DNA of 25,191 bases from assembly GCA_964573885.1 (NCBI GenBank), contig CAZNLL010000046.1, positions 1 through 25,191 of the forward strand, written 5' to 3'. Below the pieces are notes generated by a model. The model worked only from the letters and a program-made list of their open reading frames with translations, searched no databases and was not told where the DNA came from. The position numbers and the translations under genes were made by a program. The DNA is from CAZNLL01 sp964573885 (GTDB lineage: Bacteria > Desulfobacterota > DSM-4660 > Desulfatiglandales > Desulfatiglandaceae). This document shows, piece after piece, positions 21,819-25,191 of this stretch; positions within the stretch are counted from its first letter, which is position 1, and every line of letters starts with the position of its first letter.

Positions 21819-22577
21819 ATGGAAGATTACAAAAAAAGGTTCGCCCTCGCCCTGGCGGAGACCGGGGCCCTTTTCTTTGGCAGGGACCTGGTCTTAAAGG
21901 ATGGACGCCCCACCCCCTATTTTGTGAACATGGCCATGTTCAAGACCGCACGGATGAGCCTGGAGATGGGTTCCTTTTTCGCAGGCATGATGGCCTCGCG
22001 GCGCCTGGTGGAGGGGACGGATATCATCCTGGGCCCTTCCTACAAGGGCAGCGCCATTGCCCTGGCAACGGCCATCGCCCTGTGGAAGGAATACGTTCGG
22101 GACCTCCTCTTTGACTATGACCGCAAAGAGGCCAAGACACATGGAGAGGCAAGCGCCTCCAAGAGCCTGTTCGTGAACGGCACCTTTTTTGACGGATGCC
22201 GGATCTTTGTGGTGGATGACGTGGCCACCTCCATGGGCACCAAATACGACCTCCTGGAAAAGATAGGCTCAGAGGCCCAGGCCCGGGATATCACCTGCCA
22301 CGTGGTGGGCATCGGGATCGCCATAGACCGGGAGCAAACCACGGCGGTTTATGGCGAGGACGGGCAGGTGGTCCTGGGGCGAAAAGGGGCGAGTACCATC
22401 CGGGATTTCGTATCCAAGACCGGGGTCCCTGTCTTTACCGTGGCCGGGATAAGAGAGGTGGTGGACTATCTCTATAGGCAGCGAATCCCTGTGATGGTAA
22501 ATGGGGAGCCCACACCCATAGACAATAAGACCAAGTCGGCATTCGACGCCTACCTGATGACCTACGGCATTGAGTAG
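21819..22577 (+). CDS. pyrE: orotate phosphoribosyltransferase-like protein
   Basis: A type I phosphoribosyltransferase of 252 residues from ATG 21819, longer than the usual 200-220. The PRPP-binding motif is IFVVDDVATSMGTK (129-142). The opening FGRDLVLKDGRPTPYFVNMA resembles the substrate hood of orotate phosphoribosyltransferases (a K-D-G-R-x-T-P-Y-F motif), and LGPSYKGSAIALATAIAL (71-88) matches the OPRTase 'GPAYKG' block. The expected reaction is orotate plus PRPP to OMP, in the same pathway as pyrG. The C-terminus has about 50 extra residues, including a Lys-rich segment. No good ribosome-binding site precedes the ATG; a TTG at 21777 is an alternative start with no better support. Confidence 0.8.
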   Translation: MEDYKKRFALALAETGALFFGRDLVLKDGRPTPYFVNMAMFKTARMSLEMGSFFAGMMASRRLVEGTDIILGPSYKGSAIALATAIALWKEYVRDLLFDYDRKEAKTHGEASASKSLFVNGTFFDGCRIFVVDDVATSMGTKYDLLEKIGSEAQARDITCHVVGIGIAIDREQTTAVYGEDGQVVLGRKGASTIRDFVSKTGVPVFTVAGIREVVDYLYRQRIPVMVNGEPTPIDNKTKSAFDAYLMTYGIE

Positions 22578-22680
22578 GGGGTTTTACCGGCCGTAACCAT
22601 TTCCGGGTCCACTGGAAAGGTCACCCTCTTTCAGGGGTGGAACATCCTCACAGAAATCGAGAAGGCCTCGGCCAGGTCTT

Positions 22681-23331
22681 ATGGCCGGGCGGTTCCCGTA
22701 TAGGAGTCAGGCGGACATGAATCAGGCGAGGAAATTGGGGGGCGATTTAAGGGAAAGGCTCATCTCGAGACCGTATAGGGTCATCGAGGACCCTGACACA
22801 TCAAGTTACAAAAGGGCCGGTGTATTGATCCCCCTCCTGGAGGAAGGAGGCGAGGTAAAGGTCCTTTTGACCCAGAGGACCCGGAAGGTGGAACACCACA
22901 AGGGGCAGATCTCTTTTCCCGGCGGCACCATGGAGCGCCGGGACGGCTCTGTCCAGGAGACCGCTCTAAGGGAGGCCCAGGAGGAGATCGGGCTCATGAG
23001 AGAGGATGTGGAGATCCTGGGGAGGATAGATGAGGCCAGGACCCTCACATCAAATTACATTGTCCACCCCTTTGTGGGATTGGTCCCATGGCCCTACGAT
23101 TTCCGCCTTAACCCCGATGAGGTGGAACTCCTCATTTCCGTCCCCCTCCAGGTGTTTCACCCGAGGGACCTCCGTTACAGAAGGCCTTCGGTGGAATACG
23201 AAGGGGTCACTTACACCACCGCGGCCTTTGAGTACGAGAAGCATGTCATCTGGGGGGCCACCGCCAGGATCATGGAGAATTTCATGGATATCTTGGCCGA
23301 CAATTTGCCCTTGCCTGGAGCCACGGAATAG
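22681..23331 (+). CDS. NUDIX hydrolase, CoA-pyrophosphatase type (NudL-like)
   Basis: A 216-residue NUDIX enzyme with the CoA-pyrophosphatase (UPF0035) signature. The block VLLTQRTRKVEHHKGQISFP runs directly into GG, and the NUDIX box TMERRDGSVQETALREAQEE follows, then IGL. The catalytic Glu residues of the REAQEEIG helix are present. The box has Asp for the first Glu and one extra residue, as in CoA pyrophosphatases. The expected reaction is hydrolysis of CoA or its derivatives to 3',5'-ADP and phosphopantetheine. A start at ATG 22717 (MNQARKLGG) is also possible. It is 104 bases after pyrE and just upstream of tRNA-Pro. Confidence 0.85.
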   Translation: MAGRFPYRSQADMNQARKLGGDLRERLISRPYRVIEDPDTSSYKRAGVLIPLLEEGGEVKVLLTQRTRKVEHHKGQISFPGGTMERRDGSVQETALREAQEEIGLMREDVEILGRIDEARTLTSNYIVHPFVGLVPWPYDFRLNPDEVELLISVPLQVFHPRDLRYRRPSVEYEGVTYTTAAFEYEKHVIWGATARIMENFMDILADNLPLPGATE

Positions 23332-23350
23332 GCTAATATTTCAACCTTGT

Positions 23351-23427
23351 CGGGACGTGGCTCAGTCTGGTAGAGCACCGCGTTCGGGACGCGGGAGTCG
23401 CTGGTTCAAATCCAGTCGTCCCGACCA
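23351..23427 (+). tRNA. tRNA-Pro (anticodon CGG)
   Basis: A 77-base tRNA with acceptor CGGGACG/CGTCCCG, discriminator A and an encoded CCA. The D arm is GCTC/GAGC, the anticodon stem CCGCG/CGCGG has loop TTCGGGA giving anticodon CGG, and the T arm is GCTGG-TTCAAAT-CCAGT, with one G-T pair at the top. It lies at the border between the core block and an accessory stretch. I found no duplicated tRNA 3' end downstream that would mark an integration site. Confidence 0.95.
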
Positions 23428-23470
23428 GCATTGACAAGGGTTTCAAGGTAACCGAATATAAATACTTTTT

Positions 23471-23516
23471 AACAATAAGGCTTTTGACACCATCCGATGT
23501 CAAAAGCCTTATTGTT
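23471..23516. repeat. perfect 19-bp inverted repeat behind tRNA-Pro
   Basis: AACAATAAGGCTTTTGACA and its exact complement are separated by an 8-base loop. The stem is AT-rich, and the right arm is followed by TCTG. It may be a bidirectional terminator for tRNA-Pro. Confidence 0.7.
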
Positions 23517-23618
23517 TCTGAATATGCTGAGGCATTAAGCTTTGGTTTTTCAAATTTGGTCAACGTTTTGGTCAACACTTTCCCGGGCAGCTTGAAGCTG
23601 CCAAAGGCCATATCCAGG

Positions 23619-23906
23619 ATGACCGAGATCCCCTTTGTCCCGGCCTTTTCTCAAAAGACAGACAAGGCGCATCTAGGCCGCCTTTCCAGTCTCAACCAGT
23701 CAGGGCTGAAGTTTTTGAAATCCTGGAACACCCGAAACGGCTCCATCCTGTTCGTGGATGACTGCATCACCTCCGGCATCATCCCGCCATCGGCGGGACC
23801 ACGAGACCATGGTCGGGATGGGAAACCACGTGGATGGACCGATTTGGGTCAGTGTGGGCGGGTAATCAAATCATTTGCTTTTTCAGGATACCTTAGGCAA
23901 AATTAA
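23619..23906 (+). pseudogene. possible phosphoribosyltransferase fragment
   Basis: This open frame continues upstream from 23619. It has AHLGRLSSLNQSGLKFLKSW, then GSILFVDDCITSGI. The last segment resembles the PRPP-binding motif of phosphoribosyltransferases (hydrophobic strand, Asp-Asp, Thr-Ser-Gly). After it the sequence turns into a palindrome-rich stretch (CCCGCC-ATC-GGCGGG at about 23784) and the family pattern is lost. I cannot identify the parent protein. It is best read as a decayed remnant. The rest of 23428-23973 shows no gene I can support apart from the hairpin behind the tRNA. Confidence 0.3.
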
Positions 23907-23973
23907 AAAATCAGATAGGTCTGCCGCCATAATTGTCTAGGAAGGATACCATTTTGACTTCTAAGGAGGTTTT

Positions 23974-24159
23974 ATGAACCTGCTCAAAGATACGGCCATC
24001 GAATCAATCAAGCGCTTACCGGAAGGGTGGACCGTCGAGGACATCATGTATAGGATAGATCTGGTTACCCAGGTTTTTGAAGGTCTTAAAGATGCAGAAG
24101 CGGGCAGACTGATCACCACTGAAGAGGTCCTCGAACGAGTCGACCAATGGGCAAGGTAA
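23974..24159 (+). CDS. antitoxin of a ParE/RelE-type toxin-antitoxin pair
   Basis: A 61-residue protein, MNLLKDTAIESIKRLPEGWT followed by VEDIMYRIDLVTQVFEGLKD and AEAGRLITTEEVLERVDQWA. The layout (a short N-terminal helix, a 'LPExxTxEDIMY' segment, a long helix and a 'GLxDxExGRxITxEEV' tail) is that of antitoxins that precede ParE-type toxins. AAGGAGGTTTT before the ATG is a near-perfect ribosome-binding site. The toxin start overlaps its last four codons. The antitoxin is whole although the toxin has lost its middle. Confidence 0.75.
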   Translation: MNLLKDTAIESIKRLPEGWTVEDIMYRIDLVTQVFEGLKDAEAGRLITTEEVLERVDQWAR

Positions 24160-24297
24160 GGTGGACCGAAAAGGCGAGCAAGCATCTACAGGCTGTTTTT
24201 GATTATATCTCAAAAGATTCCAAGTATTGAAATCCTTGCTGTAATACATGGCGCCCGTGACATGATAGGGGCTTTTCAGGAGGAATGGGAGTTATAA
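24147..24297 (+). pseudogene. ParE-type toxin with an internal deletion
   Basis: The toxin reads MGKVRWTEKASKHLQAVFDY followed by ISKDSKY and then stops. Directly after, in the next frame (24226-24297), is a normal ParE C-terminus: IEILAVIHGARDMIGAFQEE. A whole ParE/RelE toxin has about 95-100 residues and needs the middle strands that are missing here, so roughly 45-50 codons were deleted, and the join also shifts the frame. Both ends match the family. No toxin should be made. Confidence 0.75.
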
Positions 24298-25118
24298 TAG
24301 ATCCCAGGCTTTGTTCAGGGTACCTGAAAGTGAATACCAGATTTTTATTAGAGCTCTACCGCTGCGAACAGGGGGACAGGACCGCCGTTAACAGGCTGCT
24401 TTTGCATTACCTGAATTCCCTGGGCGTCATTGATGACGATGCCCTCCAGAAGAGGCTCCTGAAGGATCTGATTCGAAACTATGTGATCCTGGAAAAAAGG
24501 GTCGACGCCCTCCTTAAGAATACCCTTCCAGAGACGATCGCAGAAGAGATTAAGTATAAGGACACCTATCGCCCACGGCCATTTGTTTGCACCATCCTTT
24601 TCTTCGACCTTGTTGGCTTTACCCATCTTGCTGAAAAGATGTCCGCGGAGGTGTTGATTAAAACATTGCATGCCTTTTTCATAGAGGTCGATGATCTGAT
24701 TGAAGGCTTTGAAGGGACAAAGATAAAGACCATCGGGGACGCTTACATGGCTGTTTTTGGAGCGCCAACTGTCACGGATAATCACGCTGAAACGGCGGTC
24801 AGGGCCGCCATGGACTTGCTCCGAACCATCGAACGATTCAATGAAAAGAAGAATCTGGATTTTCAGGTCCGGGTAGGTATCCATTCCGGACCGGTCATGG
24901 CCGGCGTGGTGGGGAAAGAGCGCATGCAGTTCGATGTTTTTGGGGATAATGTCAATATTGCATCGAGGTTTGAGTCCTCTGGAGAAAAAGGCAAGATCAA
25001 TGTGTCCGAGGAAACCTATAAGAGGACCAGGGGTCTGTTTACCTTTGAACAAAGGGGTATGATAAGTCTCAAAAACAAGCCCCAAATGAAGGCCTATTTT
25101 GTAACCGGTGAAAAATAA
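24285..25118 (+). CDS. soluble class III adenylate/guanylate cyclase
   Basis: A 277-residue cytoplasmic cyclase. The first 95 residues are helical and unfamiliar (LELYRCEQGDRTAVNRLLLH, and NYVILEKRVDALLKNTLPET, a short coiled coil typical just before cyclase domains). The catalytic domain (about 98-275) has metal ligands Asp108 in LFFDLVGFTHL and Asp152 in IKTIGDAYMAVFG, VRVGIHSGPVMAGVVG, and the Asn224/Arg228 pair in VFGDNVNIASRFE. It makes cAMP or cGMP; no sensor domain is visible. AGGAGG lies just one base before the ATG at 24285, a poor spacing, so the start is uncertain. The ATG overlaps the tail of the parE remnant. Confidence 0.85.
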   Translation: MGVIIDPRLCSGYLKVNTRFLLELYRCEQGDRTAVNRLLLHYLNSLGVIDDDALQKRLLKDLIRNYVILEKRVDALLKNTLPETIAEEIKYKDTYRPRPFVCTILFFDLVGFTHLAEKMSAEVLIKTLHAFFIEVDDLIEGFEGTKIKTIGDAYMAVFGAPTVTDNHAETAVRAAMDLLRTIERFNEKKNLDFQVRVGIHSGPVMAGVVGKERMQFDVFGDNVNIASRFESSGEKGKINVSEETYKRTRGLFTFEQRGMISLKNKPQMKAYFVTGEK

Positions 25119-25154
25119 TTTGTATTTTGTTCCTCAAACAGGGAAGGCCCTTTC

Positions 25155-25191
25155 ATGGACAATAACAAAGCCTATGACGGCCCCATAAAAA
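25155..25191 (+). CDS. start of an unidentified gene, cut by the window edge
   Basis: An ATG with a GGGAAGG-type ribosome-binding site 7 bases upstream opens a frame MDNNKAYDGPIK. The fragment is too short to name. Confidence 0.4.
   Translation, partial: MDNNKAYDGPIK

Noticed and set aside
23351..23427. tRNA-Pro as a proven att site
   Set aside because: No duplicate of the tRNA 3' end and no integrase occur in the window, so integration here is only a possibility.
23333..23611. Minus-strand frame containing GTTGFEPATPASRTRCSTRL
   Set aside because: This is the well-known false translation of the antisense strand of tRNA-Pro; the rest has no family pattern.
24348..25085. 245-residue minus-strand frame over the soluble cyclase
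   Set aside because: The sense strand carries all cyclase catalytic motifs; this is its antisense shadow.

Overview
The window is a chromosome segment from a moderately GC-rich Gram-negative bacterium. The gene set suggests a Desulfobacterota (former Deltaproteobacteria) genome, possibly metagenome-derived. Support comes from a RecD2-type helicase, an AmrS radical-SAM enzyme, a stand-alone EF-Tu-domain-2-like protein, small Cys-rich and zinc-ribbon proteins of the kind I associate with that group, and class III cyclases next to a Crp/Fnr regulator. The taxonomic call is inference from gene content, since no rRNA is present.

Region 1 (1-6430) is a decaying accessory or defence region. A DUF6883/DUF4926 gene pair is followed by the head of a PglY-like (DUF6079) ATPase, an intact DUF1016 PD-(D/E)XK nuclease and the tail of a large adenine DNA methyltransferase, all on the minus strand, with an IS200/IS605-type element beyond. 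Next come a VapB-like antitoxin, a VapC toxin cut in half, an intact AAA ATPase and a TOPRIM-like partner broken by one extra base. Two direct repeats of about 475 bp (3014-3489 and 5801-6273) bracket the VapBC/ATPase/TOPRIM block. A short degenerate third copy (551-636) lies exactly at the broken end of the PglY-like gene, so the repeats separate the region into cassettes.

Region 2 (6534-23427) is core genome. It holds tRNA-Lys(CTT) and tRNA-Arg(TCG), then rplM-rpsI and truA, a 52-residue small protein, an amrS/methyltransferase pair, a Cys-rich protein overlapping recD2, and a cyclophilin-like protein. A six-helix membrane adenylate cyclase converges on a Crp/Fnr regulator. Der (EngA) is followed by a hypothetical gene and is divergent from pyrG. 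A zinc-ribbon/helical protein pair, an EF-Tu-domain-2-like protein, an orotate phosphoribosyltransferase-like gene, a CoA-pyrophosphatase-type NUDIX hydrolase and tRNA-Pro(CGG) complete it. Several genes have identifiable promoters or terminators.

Region 3 (23428-25191), downstream of tRNA-Pro, is again accessory in character. It has a long perfect inverted repeat, a possible phosphoribosyltransferase fragment, an intact ParE-type antitoxin with a toxin that lost its middle, a soluble class III nucleotide cyclase and the first codons of another gene.

The main theme is the contrast between a normal housekeeping block and two flanks rich in broken toxin and defence genes. The most interesting candidate system is the ATPase plus TOPRIM-like pair at 4006-5664, bounded by long direct repeats.
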